The notes below the pieces were generated by a model that saw nothing but the letters and a program-made list of their open reading frames with translations, was not told where the DNA came from and made no database searches. DNA of 46,872 nt from Desulfosporosinus sp. Tol-M (GTDB taxonomy: Bacteria; Bacillota; Desulfitobacteriia; Desulfitobacteriales; Desulfitobacteriaceae). Positions within the stretch are counted from its first letter, which is position 1; every line of letters starts with the position of its first letter. Shown here one piece after another: positions 9,143 through 17,657 of the stretch. A program made the translations under genes and the position numbers. The stretch spans positions 1 through 46,872 of the forward strand of contig JQID01000203.1 in assembly GCA_000770645.1 (NCBI GenBank), written 5' to 3'.

Positions 9143-10318
9143 ATGAAATTTGATAAAGTATTCTATCATAAATTCATGGAAAACCTTTTTGCCGATCCTT
9201 GTGAAGTAAAGTATTGGGATGGTGAGGTGGCAAATTATGGGGGTGGGCAGGCTCAGTTCCGGATCGGCTTCAATGAACCAATTGCCAAAACTGAAATTAT
9301 TAGTGACCTTTCCTTAGCCTTCGGAGAAGGGTATATGCAAAAGAAAATCGATATTGAAGGAAGTGTTCAAAAAGTCATAGAATCCATCTACAATAAACAG
9401 GGTAATCCCTTTTCCCAGAAAAATCCATATATCAAATTCTCTAAAATACTAACCAATAATATTCGTAAGAGCAAAGAGAATACTAAATTTCACTATGATA
9501 TAGGGAATAATTTTTACCGTTTATGGTTAGATGAGACCATGACTTACTCCTGTGCCTATTTCAAGTCGCCCGAAGATAGCTTGACTCAGGCTCAGCATAA
9601 CAAAGTCGATCATATCCTACGCAAACTCAAATTACAGCCTGGGCAAACCTTACTCGATATCGGCTGTGGGTGGGGAGAACTTATTCTGACTGCAGCGAAA
9701 ACTTATCAGGTTAAAGCTCTAGGTATCACACTTAGTTCTGAACAATATACCCGGGTCTTGGAGAGAATTCAAAATGAGGGCTTGCAGGACCTGGTTAAAG
9801 TCCAGATCCTGGACTACCGGGAATTAAGAGGCAGGACTTTTGACAGGGTGGTAAGCGTTGGGATGGTCGAGCACGTTGGAAAAGAACACTTGGCGGAATA
9901 TTTTTCGGCAGTTAAAAACCTCTTGAGTGAAGGCGGAGTATCTCTCTTACATTGTATAACAGGATATGAAGAATCGGCAATCAATAGCTGGGTCAATAAG
10001 TACATTTTCCCGGGCGGCTATATTCCTGCAGTACATGAACTGGTTTCGCTAATGGCCACCAACAAGTTTTACCTCATAGACATGGAAAGCCTTCGTGAAC
10101 ACTACACTCGAACCCTGGAGCACTGGGCCCAAAACTTTGAACAGGCTCTCCCATTAATCCGGCGGATAAAAGATGAAACCTTTATCCGGATGTGGCGTCT
10201 CTATCTCAACTCCAGCGCTGCTTCATTCCATTGCGGTAACATAGATCTTCATCAGTTCCTATTTACCAAAGGAGTAAACAATTCATTGCCTATGACCCGT
10301 GAATATATGAATTCTTAA
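9143..10318 (+). CDS. cfa: Cyclopropane-fatty-acyl-phospholipid synthase
   Basis: 391 residues. The enzyme transfers a methylene group from S-adenosylmethionine to the double bond of membrane phospholipid acyl chains. The N-terminal lipid-binding part ends near residue 110; the methyltransferase domain follows with KFHYDIGNNFYRLWLDETMTYSCAYF (the family's YDIGN..Y..wLd.tmtYScAyf signature), SAM motif LLDIGCGWGELI, and VSVGMVEHVG with the catalytic-loop EHVG. The conserved YIFPGGYIP is present near residue 290. A perfect AGGAGG lies before the ATG. The product usually helps stationary-phase and acid tolerance. Monocistronic, ended by the hairpin at 10383. Confidence 0.95.
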   Translation: MKFDKVFYHKFMENLFADPCEVKYWDGEVANYGGGQAQFRIGFNEPIAKTEIISDLSLAFGEGYMQKKIDIEGSVQKVIESIYNKQGNPFSQKNPYIKFSKILTNNIRKSKENTKFHYDIGNNFYRLWLDETMTYSCAYFKSPEDSLTQAQHNKVDHILRKLKLQPGQTLLDIGCGWGELILTAAKTYQVKALGITLSSEQYTRVLERIQNEGLQDLVKVQILDYRELRGRTFDRVVSVGMVEHVGKEHLAEYFSAVKNLLSEGGVSLLHCITGYEESAINSWVNKYIFPGGYIPAVHELVSLMATNKFYLIDMESLREHYTRTLEHWAQNFEQALPLIRRIKDETFIRMWRLYLNSSAASFHCGNIDLHQFLFTKGVNNSLPMTREYMNS

Positions 10319-10382
10319 TCATTAATTTCTCATAACTCAACCATATGCCGCACAAAATTAAGGGAAACCTGTTTCATAAAAA

Positions 10383-10430
10383 GGGTTGTAACAAAACCAG
10401 TTTTCCGGTTTGTTACAACCCTTTTTTATT
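10383..10430. terminator. Bidirectional terminator between cfa and rbr
   Basis: GGGTTGTAACAAAACC and GGTTTGTTACAACCC form a long stem with a one-base bulge, followed by TTTTTT on plus and preceded by AAAAA, so it can end both converging transcripts. Confidence 0.85.
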
Positions 10431-10480
10431 TGGAATTTTAATGTTTAAAAAAATTGCTCCACTTTGAAGGTTATACTAAC

Positions 10481-11017
10481 CTAATAATTTGTTTCGTGGA
10501 CCTCAAAATATGCTTGAGGGTGCATACAAACCGGACACACTTCAGGTGCTTCAATACCCATATGAATGTGACCGCAGTTCCTGCATTTCCAATATACTTT
10601 GCCGTCTTTTTTATAAACTTTGCCCTGTTCCAGGTTCTCTAAAAGTCGTTTATAGCGCTCTTCATGCTCTTTTTCTATTCTTGCTACACCTTCAAATAAC
10701 AGCGCAATATCTTCGAACCCTTCTTCCCGGGCTTCAGCAGCCATTTTGGGATACATTTCGGTCCACTCACTATTTTCTCCGGCAGCAGCCGCTTGCAAAT
10801 TTTCAAGAGTACCGGCGACTCCGCCAAGCTTTTTTAACCAAATTTTAGCGTGTTCCTTCTCATTTTCTGCAGTCTCCAGGAATAGAGCGGCAATTTGTTC
10901 ATACCCTTCTTTTTTGGCAGCGGACGCAAAATAGGTATATTTGTTACGGGCTTGAGATTCTCCCGCGAAAGCATCTCTTAAGTTCTTTTCGGTCTTAGTG
11001 CCCTTTAACTCTTTCAT
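10481..11017 (-). CDS. rbr: Rubrerythrin
   Basis: 178 residues. The N-terminal four-helix bundle carries the diiron ligands: E in DAFAGESQARNKY, ENEKEH (ExxxH type) and, in the second pair, EEGFEDIALLFEGVARIEKEHEERY. Residues about 140-170 form a rubredoxin-like FeS4 domain, CRNCGHIHMG ... CPVCMHPQAYF. Rubrerythrin reduces hydrogen peroxide in anaerobes. The gene starts 28 bases after hcp on the same strand with GGGAG before its ATG, so it is very likely the last gene of the ferredoxin-hcp-rbr operon. This places peroxide removal under the same control as nitrosative stress defence. Confidence 0.95.
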   Translation of the reverse strand: MKELKGTKTEKNLRDAFAGESQARNKYTYFASAAKKEGYEQIAALFLETAENEKEHAKIWLKKLGGVAGTLENLQAAAAGENSEWTEMYPKMAAEAREEGFEDIALLFEGVARIEKEHEERYKRLLENLEQGKVYKKDGKVYWKCRNCGHIHMGIEAPEVCPVCMHPQAYFEVHETNY

Positions 11018-11045
11018 CGTAGTACTCCCTTCACTTATTAATTTT

Positions 11046-12689
11046 TTAAGCCATAAATGTTTTTATATCTTCTTCAACATTGGTGATGCCTGCAATTCCA
11101 AAGTTCTCAACTAAGACGTTGACGACATTGGGGGACAAGAAGCCCGGTAGGGTTGGTCCTAAGTGAATATTTTTCACCCCCAGGTAGAGTAAGGCCAGTA
11201 AGACAATCACGGCTTTTTGCTCGTACCAGGCGATGTTATAGGAGATTGGCAGTTGATTAATGTCTTCCAGTCCAAATACTTCTTTTAGTTTTAAGGCAAT
11301 CACTGCCCAGGAATAGGAGTCATTGCATTGTCCGGCATCAAGCACTCTCGGAATGCCGTCAATATCTCCGAGGTCTAATTTATTGTACTTATACTTTGCG
11401 CACCCAGCTGTCAGGATCACCGTATCTTTGGGTAATGCTTGAGCGAACTCCGTATAATAGTTTCGACTCTTCATGCGTCCGTCACAGCCGGCCATGACAA
11501 AGAAACGCTTAATGGCTCCCGATTTGACAGCAGCGACAACTTTATCAGCCAAAGCCAATACTTGATTGTGGGCAAATCCTCCGACGATCTCTCCCGTTTC
11601 GATTTCCGTCGGTGCCGGACATTGCTTGGCCTGAGCGATAAGGGCAGAGAAGTCTTTGGGCTTTCCATCTGCGCGCTCAGCAATGTGTTTAACTCCTTCA
11701 AAACCGACAACTCCGGTGGTATAGACGCGATCTTTGTAGGAATCTTTTGGCGGAATGAGGCAGTTAGTGGTCAATAATATGGGGCCGTTAAAAGTATCAA
11801 ATTCCTTGTCTTGTTTATACCAGGCGTTTCCATAGTTGCCGACAAAGTGATCATACTTCTTAAAGGCAGGATAGTAGTGCGCCGGAAGCATTTCCCCATG
11901 AGTATAAACATCTACACCGCTGCCATTTGTTTGGATGAGTAACTCCTCGAGATCCTTCAGATCGTGACCACTGATTAGAATAGCCGGGTTGTTTCTCACT
12001 CCAATATTGACTTTGCTGAGTTCCGGGTTACCGTATGTGGCAGTGTTCGCTTTATCCAAAAGGGCCATCACTTCAACACCAAATTTCCCTGCTTCCAGGA
12101 CAAGACCAACAAGATCACTCCCTGCCAGCGTATCGTCAAGTGTCGCTGCCAAGGCCTTTTCCATAAAGGCGAAAATACCGGCTTCCTGATATTCAAGAAT
12201 ATAGGCATGTTCAGCATAAGCAGCCATCCCTTTTAACCCGTAAGTGAGCAATTGTCTGAGAGAGCGAATATCTTCATCTTCGGTCGCTAAAACGCCCACA
12301 GACGCGGCTTTGGTATCGAACTCCTCTGGGGCTGCCGTCCAGGTTGCCGCATCGGGTAAGTTCGTCGGAAGCAAGCCGCCCGCTTGAAGGATTGCTTGTT
12401 TTAGCTCTTCGCGGAGCTTGAGACCGTTCTGTATTCGTTCTACGAATTGACTGCGATCAAAGTTAACATTAGTAATCGTACTAAAGAGGCTTTCCATGAT
12501 GAACTTATCGACATCTTTGCTGTCGAGATTAAATTCACGGGCTTGAACTGCATAGAGGGCGAGCCCTTTTACGGTGTAAATCAGAAGGTCCTGCAATTTT
12601 GCAACATTTTCGGGTTTTCCACAAACCCCTTTAATTGTACAACCGGTTCCTTTTGCCGTTTCCTGACATTGATAACAAAACATACTCAT
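11046..12689 (-). CDS. hcp: Hydroxylamine reductase / hybrid cluster protein
   Basis: 547 residues from the ATG at 12689, preferred because GGAGGGGGAAG directly precedes it and the protein then begins [17 protein letters not shown] as Hcp proteins do; an ORF ATG 36 bases upstream is not supported. The N-terminal cubane ligands are C-x2-C-x7-C-x5-C ([19 protein letters not shown]). Hybrid-cluster ligands appear in [56 protein letters not shown] and [13 protein letters not shown]. The enzyme handles hydroxylamine and is now best seen as an NO reductase in nitrosative stress. It follows the ferredoxin gene by 25 bases. Confidence 0.96.
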   Translation of the reverse strand: MSMFCYQCQETAKGTGCTIKGVCGKPENVAKLQDLLIYTVKGLALYAVQAREFNLDSKDVDKFIMESLFSTITNVNFDRSQFVERIQNGLKLREELKQAILQAGGLLPTNLPDAATWTAAPEEFDTKAASVGVLATEDEDIRSLRQLLTYGLKGMAAYAEHAYILEYQEAGIFAFMEKALAATLDDTLAGSDLVGLVLEAGKFGVEVMALLDKANTATYGNPELSKVNIGVRNNPAILISGHDLKDLEELLIQTNGSGVDVYTHGEMLPAHYYPAFKKYDHFVGNYGNAWYKQDKEFDTFNGPILLTTNCLIPPKDSYKDRVYTTGVVGFEGVKHIAERADGKPKDFSALIAQAKQCPAPTEIETGEIVGGFAHNQVLALADKVVAAVKSGAIKRFFVMAGCDGRMKSRNYYTEFAQALPKDTVILTAGCAKYKYNKLDLGDIDGIPRVLDAGQCNDSYSWAVIALKLKEVFGLEDINQLPISYNIAWYEQKAVIVLLALLYLGVKNIHLGPTLPGFLSPNVVNVLVENFGIAGITNVEEDIKTFMA

Positions 12690-12714
12690 TCTTCTTCCCC
12701 CTCCTTGTAACAAG

Positions 12715-13443
12715 TTACTCTTCACAGATACTACCGTCGATATTAATCGTCACAATCTGCCAAGGTATCATTTTGGCGCTCTTAATCAGGGCATTTTTTA
12801 CAGCCTCTGCTATCCCGGCGCAGCAGGGCACTTCCATTCTTAGGACCGTGATACTTTTTATCTCATGTTGCTGCAGGATTTGGGTCAGTTTTTCCGCATA
12901 GTCCTCATCATCCAGCTTCGGGCAGCCAATCAGCGTGATTTTGTTTTTCATATAAACATGATGGATATTTGCATAGGCATAAGCGGTACAATCAGCAGCA
13001 ATTAGTAAATGGACCTTCTCTAAATAAGGCGCATTCACCGGAACCAGCCTGATTTGACAGGGCCACTGACGAAGCTGCGATTCAGGGGCTACGCTTGTTG
13101 TCATTTGAATTCCGTGTTCATGAGGAGTTTCCGGTCTATCAATTGTCCTGGCCTGAGTTCCGGCACAACCGCATCCCAGATTCATAGGGAAAATTTCTGC
13201 CTTCTGCTTTTCGAGATGAGTTTTAACAGCCTCTTCATCAAAGGCGACCGCTTCTCTTTCTTCCAAAGTAATTGCCCCTTGAGGACATTCAGGCAGACAA
13301 GCGCCCAGTCCGTCACAATATGAATCTGTAATCAACTCTGCTTTGCCATTCACCAGCTGCAGCGCGCCCTCATGGCAAGCATGCACACAGAGTCCGCAGC
13401 CATTACACTTTTCTTGATCAATTTTAATAATATTCCTTTTCAT
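12715..13443 (-). CDS. 4Fe-4S ferredoxin-type electron donor to Hcp
   Basis: 242 residues from the ATG at 13443, chosen because AAAGGAG lies nine bases upstream; an ATG eight codons earlier lacks a site. The N-terminus holds two ferredoxin motifs, [15 protein letters not shown] and [18 protein letters not shown], i.e. two 4Fe-4S clusters, the second with altered spacing. A middle part has a cysteine cluster (GCGCAG) and a C-terminal domain with [26 protein letters not shown] and VPCCAGI, conserved in ferredoxins adjacent to hcp in clostridia. It probably delivers electrons to Hcp in place of the NADH-dependent Hcr of enterobacteria (inference from position and cysteines). Confidence 0.88.
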   Translation of the reverse strand: MKRNIIKIDQEKCNGCGLCVHACHEGALQLVNGKAELITDSYCDGLGACLPECPQGAITLEEREAVAFDEEAVKTHLEKQKAEIFPMNLGCGCAGTQARTIDRPETPHEHGIQMTTSVAPESQLRQWPCQIRLVPVNAPYLEKVHLLIAADCTAYAYANIHHVYMKNKITLIGCPKLDDEDYAEKLTQILQQHEIKSITVLRMEVPCCAGIAEAVKNALIKSAKMIPWQIVTINIDGSICEE

Positions 13444-13504
13444 TTGCCAAAACTCCTTTCTTCTCAAACTCCCTTCTTCCCTTCGTAAATCCTCTTGCTT
13501 ATGT

Positions 13505-13555
13505 TGAAATCAGTATACTATAATAAAAATTAAAAATCGGTAGCTATAGCAACCG
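13505..13555 (-). promoter_or_regulatory. Predicted ferredoxin-hcp-rbr promoter with Crp/Fnr-type palindrome
   Basis: CGGTAGCTATAGCAACCG at 13538-13555 is an 18-base inverted repeat with one mismatch, of Crp/Fnr operator shape. Downstream toward the operon a TATACT hexamer at 13512-13517 (minus) would start transcription near 13505, putting the palindrome centre at about -41.5, the classic class II activator position. There is no good -35, as expected for an activated promoter. The same palindrome lies 20 bases before the regulator's start and could repress it. Confidence 0.5.
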
Positions 13556-13575
13556 AAAATAAAGGTGTGTAAATA

Positions 13576-14268
13576 TTGTTTAAAAAATATCTGCCGGTTT
13601 TAAGCAAAACGTCTTTGTTTCAAAACGTTGAGGCCAACGATCTAAATACGATGCTCGGCTGCCTCCAACCAAAACTTAGTGAATTTAAGAAAAACAGTTT
13701 CATCGCTATTGCCGGAAATCCCTTCGAAAGCATGGGTATCCTGCTGAAAGGGGAAGCTGCCCTGATTAAGGAAAACGCGGCAGGAAACCGGATGATTATG
13801 GCGATTCTAAAACCCGGGGAAATTTTTGGGGAAAGCGCGGTATTTTCCCGCAAATCCGTTTGGCCGACAACTGTTGTTGCCCAGGAAACCTGCACAGTTA
13901 TGTTTTTAGCGAAACAAAAAATCCTTGGCGAATGCGCCAATCTTTGCTCTTGGCACCGGAAAATCATCGAAAACATGTTAAAGGATATTTCCGACAAAAC
14001 CCTTATGCTCAATAAGAAACTGGAGTACTTGTCCATGAAAAGCATGCGCGGTAAACTGAGTTCCTTTTTGCTGGGGCAATATAAAATAAATGGCAGCCTT
14101 ACATTTATGCTGCCGATGAAACGCAACGAATTAGCCGATTATTTAAACGTCTCCCGACCCTCCATGTCCCGGGAAATGTGTCGTATGCGGGATGAAGGCG
14201 TAATTGATTTTCATTTGTCATCCATTCAGATAAAGGATATAGAATCATTAAAGGACATGGTTGAATGA
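13576..14268 (+). CDS. Crp/Fnr-family regulator of the hcp operon (HcpR-like)
   Basis: 230 residues starting with TTG at 13576 behind AAAGGTG. Residues about 15-125 are a cyclic-nucleotide-binding-like sensor domain with GKPGEIFGESAVF-type motif (LKPGEIFGESAVF). A dimer helix follows, and the C-terminal winged helix contains MKRNELADYLNVSRPSMSRE as recognition element. There is no Fnr-like N-terminal cysteine cluster; cysteines in the sensor domain are CTVMFLAK and CANLCSWH. Divergent from ferredoxin-hcp-rbr with a shared palindrome, it is probably the NO-responsive activator of that operon, as HcpR proteins are in other anaerobes. That role is inferred from position and family. Confidence 0.85.
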   Translation: MFKKYLPVLSKTSLFQNVEANDLNTMLGCLQPKLSEFKKNSFIAIAGNPFESMGILLKGEAALIKENAAGNRMIMAILKPGEIFGESAVFSRKSVWPTTVVAQETCTVMFLAKQKILGECANLCSWHRKIIENMLKDISDKTLMLNKKLEYLSMKSMRGKLSSFLLGQYKINGSLTFMLPMKRNELADYLNVSRPSMSREMCRMRDEGVIDFHLSSIQIKDIESLKDMVE

Positions 14269-14554
14269 TAGGATCACCTCGTTAGTTTCAAGTTATTGCC
14301 AAACTTATAGTATTTACGAATAATGCTTAAACAAATGTACAGGGAGGGATGGGTATATGCCGTTGATAGAGCGGAAATAGCCTGATATCAAGGGCTTCGG
14401 GCATATTGCTCCTTTTTATTTTTGGACTTTTTAAGTTTCCTTGGACAAGGTAAGGCAACACTTTTCCGACCCCCGGGGGTACACAATTACGCAAATAAGT
14501 ACCGGTTTTTAGTGGGGGCAATACATGTGGAATGTTAGATGTCCCACGTAACTA

Positions 14555-14593
14555 AGCCCTCAGCTGAGCCTATCGGCGTTACTGAGGGCTTTT
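14555..14593 (+). terminator. Rho-independent terminator
   Basis: AGCCCTCAG and CTGAGGGCT form a perfect nine-base stem followed by TTT. No gene ends just before it; the Crp/Fnr gene ends 290 bases upstream. Confidence 0.75.
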
Positions 14594-14766
14594 CATGTTT
14601 TTCTTCATCATGAATTAGAGAGTATACTATATGTTATTTTTGAGCAGCAAAAAGATGGGGCAAACAATCAGGAAGACTTTATAGACAAAATGTCAATCTT
14701 GAATCAAGCTAATTGCGTAAGATATAGCAAGCTTGATGAATCAATTCTTTTTCTCCCCCTTTTGGG

Positions 14767-14797
14767 AACCCCCAGGGCAAATGCCTTGGGGTTTTTT
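14767..14797 (+). terminator. Rho-independent terminator
   Basis: AACCCCCAGGGCA and TGCCTTGGGGTT pair with a bulge, followed by TTTTTT. It is the second orphan terminator in this stretch. Confidence 0.65.
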
Positions 14798-14935
14798 GTA
14801 TGTATTGTTTGCAATAATGGAAAGCATCCCTTTTGAACCTAAGAACCCCCAAGTTATTCAAAAATCTAATCATAGTGTCTGCCAACGCATAAAGTGGAAT
14901 AGAAAAAGATTCTTTTAGAAGTGAGGAATTTGTCG

Positions 14936-14977
14936 ATGCAGGTATATGTTTTCGGCCTCGGACACATTGGTTTAGCA
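14936..14977 (+). pseudogene. First 14 codons of a nucleotide-sugar dehydrogenase gene
   Basis: AAGTGAGG precedes an ATG and the codons read MQVYVFGLGHIGLA, the Rossmann-fold start (VFGLGHIGLP) of UDP-glucose / UDP-N-acetylmannosamine 6-dehydrogenases. At about 14977 the frame runs into the antisense of response-regulator copy 2. So the start of a surface-polysaccharide gene was joined to the broken 3' end of a regulator. Short, but the match with start signals is specific. Confidence 0.45.
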
Positions 14978-15579
14978 ATTTTTCTGATATGGACGGCGAC
15001 TGTATTTTCTGCACTAAAGGCCGTTTCCTGCCATACTTTTTCATAAATTTCATCGATGGAATATACCCTACCGGCATTGGCGGTCAACAGCTTCAATATC
15101 TTGTATTGGACCGGAGTCAGTTTTACTTCATCGCCATCAACCGTTACATTATTACTCTCATCATCGATCACAAGTCCGCCGGTTTTATAAACATTACTTT
15201 TAGTTTCCAGGCTTCCCAATATTGTATAGCGTCTTAGCTGGGATTTCACCCTGGCAATTAACTCCAAAGGGTTAAAGGGCTTGGTTATATAATCGTCCGC
15301 TCCCATATTTAAACCAATAATTTTGTCAGTATCCTCAGATTTGGCTGAGAGCATAATAACCGGGATATTCTTATCTTCTCTAATCTTCATAGTTGCCCGC
15401 AGACCATCCATTTGCGGCATCATAATATCCATAATAATCAGATGTATCTCATTTTCTTCTGCTACTTTTAAAGCTTCCAGCCCATGTGCCGCTTTAAATA
15501 CTTGATAGCCTTCGTTTCCCAAATAAATTGTGATCGCCTCTAAAATTTCTTTATCGTCATCGCAAACCAGAATATTCAC
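14977..15579 (-). pseudogene. Response regulator (OmpR/PhoB class), copy 2, truncated in the DNA-binding domain
   Basis: Open frame from ATG 15579 (GGGAGG upstream). The receiver domain is complete: MNILVCDDDKEILEAITIYL, phospho-aspartate in IIMDIMMP, lysine in YITKPF. The winged helix proceeds through KLTPVQYKILKLLTANAGRV to AVHIRKI, residue 201, where homology to copy 1 stops; 36 unrelated residues (AKPMCPRPKTYTCIDKF onward) follow to a stop at 14866. Loss of the recognition-helix end and wing should abolish normal DNA binding. It is over 80 percent alike to copy 1 by eye, including upstream DNA, so a duplication is clear. No histidine kinase is adjacent. Confidence 0.75.
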
Positions 15580-15684
15580 GATGTATCCCTCCCACCTATT
15601 GATTTATACAATCATATCACACCACCTATTTTTTTTATTAGGGTAATGATATCAGCTAAATCTTACGATAAACTTAATATATTT

Positions 15685-15701
15685 CTTAAGAACTTCTTAA
15701 G
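15685..15701. promoter_or_regulatory. Palindrome upstream of response regulator copy 2
   Basis: CTTAAGAACTTCTTAAG, a perfect 8+1+8 inverted repeat about 105 bases before the start codon, conserved in position with 4457-4473. Candidate operator. Confidence 0.5.
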
Positions 15702-15764
15702 GAATTATCTTTTATATGTAAGCCATAATTGCATGATCCCTTATCTGCACCGGTAAAAATGAAA

Positions 15765-15788
15765 AAGCAAGGGGCAGTTACCTTGCTT
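15765..15788 (-). terminator. Terminator of azlCD
   Basis: AAGCAAGG and CCTTGCTT form a perfect stem; on the minus strand it is followed by a T run (TTTTTC). It lies 65 bases after the azlD stop. Confidence 0.7.
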
Positions 15789-15853
15789 CTTCAGAGATAT
15801 AATAAAGTCGGGTTCTCCCCTTTGCAATACCGGAAGACGGCAAATGCTTTTCA

Positions 15854-16159
15854 TCATAGGAACAATTCTATAAAAAACACCATTAGACACGCATCAATCG
15901 ATACCCTAAATAGACTGGCACCACGATAAGCAAGTACAATTGCGGCCACAAATCCGACGAGGGCAGACCATATGCTTGCTGTTGCAGACAAAATTGCCGG
16001 AAAAGTCATAACTGCTAACGTTACATACGGAACATAATACAAAAATGAACGTATAGTAATATTTTTAATTTGCTTTCGAATTAAAGTAAGCGGCAGCACT
16101 CGAATCAGATAGGTTACCACAGCCATCACCAATATGTACAAATAAACATTATGATTCAT
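15854..16159 (-). CDS. azlD: AzlD-family branched-chain amino acid exporter subunit
   Basis: 101 residues from the ATG at 16159, which has AAAAGGAG seven bases upstream; an upstream ORF ATG lies inside azlC. Four hydrophobic segments are visible, beginning VYLYILVMAVVTYLIRVLPL, the typical AzlD start with the conserved T-x-x-x-R-x-x-P. AzlD is the small membrane partner of AzlC; together they export branched-chain amino acids and analogues such as azaleucine. The start overlaps the end of azlC by 11 bases, indicating translational coupling. Confidence 0.88.
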   Translation of the reverse strand: MNHNVYLYILVMAVVTYLIRVLPLTLIRKQIKNITIRSFLYYVPYVTLAVMTFPAILSATASIWSALVGFVAAIVLAYRGASLFRVSIDACLMVFFIELFL

Positions 16160-16880
16160 AGTACTCTCCTTTTGCATCTTCACCTTTTATCGGGAATAAA
16201 ACTGCAGCTATTCCTGCTATTATAACAGTCAGAATAATAATCCGAAAACCGGCAGAAATCTTGCTTATAAACGGAAGATAAGTAAACAAAAGACTTGCCA
16301 TCATAGATACCACAACCAACCCGGCAATAACTTTATCCTTTCTGGTCGGCGGAATTATTATGGCTATAAACATCCCATAGAGCGCAACACTCAACGCGCT
16401 GAGAATTCGGGCAGGCAGAATATTTCCCGATATCACACCTAATAAAGTTCCCAATATCCATCCCGGTGCTGCAATGCAGATAAGGCCGTATGTATAAAAG
16501 GGATTTAATTTTCCTGCAACATGCATGGATACACCAAATATTTCATCTGTTACCCCATATGCTACTAAAAGCCGGTGAAAAAATGGTGCTTCTGAATCCA
16601 GCTTTTGGGATAATGAACAGGACATCAGACAATATCTTAGGTTAATGATCAACTGCGCAATTGCCATTTCTATGTATGGAACGCCTAATGTAATTAAACC
16701 AAATGCTGCAAATTGGCCCGCAGAAGTTAAGTTGGTAATTGACATCCAAGTTGCTTGAAAACCGGTTAATCCTGCATTCTTAGCCGCAATACCCAAAGTA
16801 AATGACACAGCAAGATATCCTAATGAAATTGGAATGCCGTCACGAATTCCTTTTACAAACCATGTCCGATTATTCTCCAT
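16149..16880 (-). CDS. azlC: AzlC-family branched-chain amino acid exporter subunit
   Basis: 243 residues from the ATG at 16880 (MENNRTWFVKGIRDGIPISL), the usual AzlC start; the longer frame up to 16961 adds a basic stretch unlike the family. Characteristic segments: GIRDGIPISLGYLAVSFTLG, TSAGQFAAFGL, LIINLRYCLMSCSLSQKL (the NLRY motif) and YGVTDEIFGVS. About seven membrane helices. Forms the exporter with AzlD. No Lrp-type azlB regulator is adjacent, unlike in Bacillus. Confidence 0.9.
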   Translation of the reverse strand: MENNRTWFVKGIRDGIPISLGYLAVSFTLGIAAKNAGLTGFQATWMSITNLTSAGQFAAFGLITLGVPYIEMAIAQLIINLRYCLMSCSLSQKLDSEAPFFHRLLVAYGVTDEIFGVSMHVAGKLNPFYTYGLICIAAPGWILGTLLGVISGNILPARILSALSVALYGMFIAIIIPPTRKDKVIAGLVVVSMMASLLFTYLPFISKISAGFRIIILTVIIAGIAAVLFPIKGEDAKGEYYES

Positions 16881-16989
16881 CTCGCAAATCCTATCTTTCT
16901 CCTGCTTCGATACGCGACGGGTATGCTGTCGCGTTATTTTTATATTGCCCGCAGGGAGCATTTTGCGCTTTTAAAGGTGTAATATATTC

Positions 16990-17165
16990 TCAGAGCCGCA
17001 GTAAGACGGCATCAATATTCGCAGTAGCATCAGGGGTGTTACCAGCGAACGTGCTTCTGCTAATAGTGATTGTACCGGAACCAATACTTGCTATAGTCCC
17101 TCCGTTATTAGTAGCACGAAAAGATAAGGAACAAGTTGTTTCCATCAAGCATTCTCACATATTCA
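16990..17165 (-). pseudogene. Fragment resembling beta-helix (polymorphic membrane protein) repeats
   Basis: The minus strand reads METTCSLSFRATNNGGTIAS then IGSGTITISRSTFAGNTP. 'GGTI..SGTITISRSTFAGNT' resembles the GGAIY...GTLTISNSTFSGN repeats of right-handed beta-helix surface proteins. It ends at a stop after about 52 codons, lacks a signal peptide and is squeezed between azlC and the VOC gene. The hydrophobic plus-strand frame here is its shadow. A weak call. Confidence 0.25.
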
Positions 17166-17601
17166 ATTGATGCTGAGTTCGCTCTGCAGTTTCTTCAACC
17201 GATAACCCCTGGTCAATGAACCGTTTAATCACTGATGCCATACTTTCGCCAACTTCAATCATATGCATATCGGGGTCATAGAAGCGGATCACTCTTTGGC
17301 CCCAGGGATATTCGGTTACATCATGAACATACTGAATTTCAAAGGATTGCAGCCGTTCTACAAATTCATCAAACTGTTCTTCTTCAAAATACAGCTCAAA
17401 GTTATCCGGTTTAATCAAAATATCATTTTCTGTTTTATGTGTAAATTCTACCCATGTTTCCTTTGACTGCAGTGAGAAATCCCCTTCAAAGGTAATATTG
17501 GCTCCAAAGTCCAGAATTACCTTTTGATTCAATATGTCTTCATAAAATTTACGCGCTGCCACAATATCAGAAACAACAATTAGCGGTAATTTAAATTTCA
17601 T
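17155..17601 (-). CDS. VOC (glyoxalase/bleomycin-resistance fold) family protein
   Basis: 148 residues. Start at the second ATG (17601), which has GGAGG nine bases upstream; the first ATG is only three bases from it. The protein opens MKFKLPLIVVSDIVAARKFY and EDILNQKVILDFGANITFEG, the first beta-alpha-beta-beta-beta module of the vicinal-oxygen-chelate fold; the second module ends in PWGQRVIRFYDPDMHMIEVGE, with the conserved DPDxHxIEV and its metal-binding glutamate. The C-terminal tail after residue 125 is helical (ASVIKRFIDQGLSVEETAER). Members range from lyases to dioxygenases to resistance proteins; the substrate is unknown. Confidence 0.85.
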   Translation of the reverse strand: MKFKLPLIVVSDIVAARKFYEDILNQKVILDFGANITFEGDFSLQSKETWVEFTHKTENDILIKPDNFELYFEEEQFDEFVERLQSFEIQYVHDVTEYPWGQRVIRFYDPDMHMIEVGESMASVIKRFIDQGLSVEETAERTQHQLNM

Positions 17602-17657
17602 GCCCATTCTCCTCCAGAAAAAATCAAAAGTATAATTGCATATTGCTATTTACATTG

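Larger units (their letters stand above)
14269..14935. other. Gene-poor stretch with two terminators
   Basis: No convincing gene. GGGAGGGATGGGTATATG near 14341 looks like a start site but the frame closes at once. The stretch has two Rho-independent terminators (listed separately) and, at 14698-14745, an imperfect inverted repeat, TTGAATCAAGCT with AGCTTGATGAATCAA. The terminators without genes suggest lost genes or small untranslated RNAs. Confidence 0.4.

Noticed and set aside
16802-17170. Plus-strand hydrophobic ORF of 122 codons
   Set aside because: Its hydrophobic end mirrors a beta-helix-like repeat on the minus strand and its start overlaps azlC antisense; no start signals.
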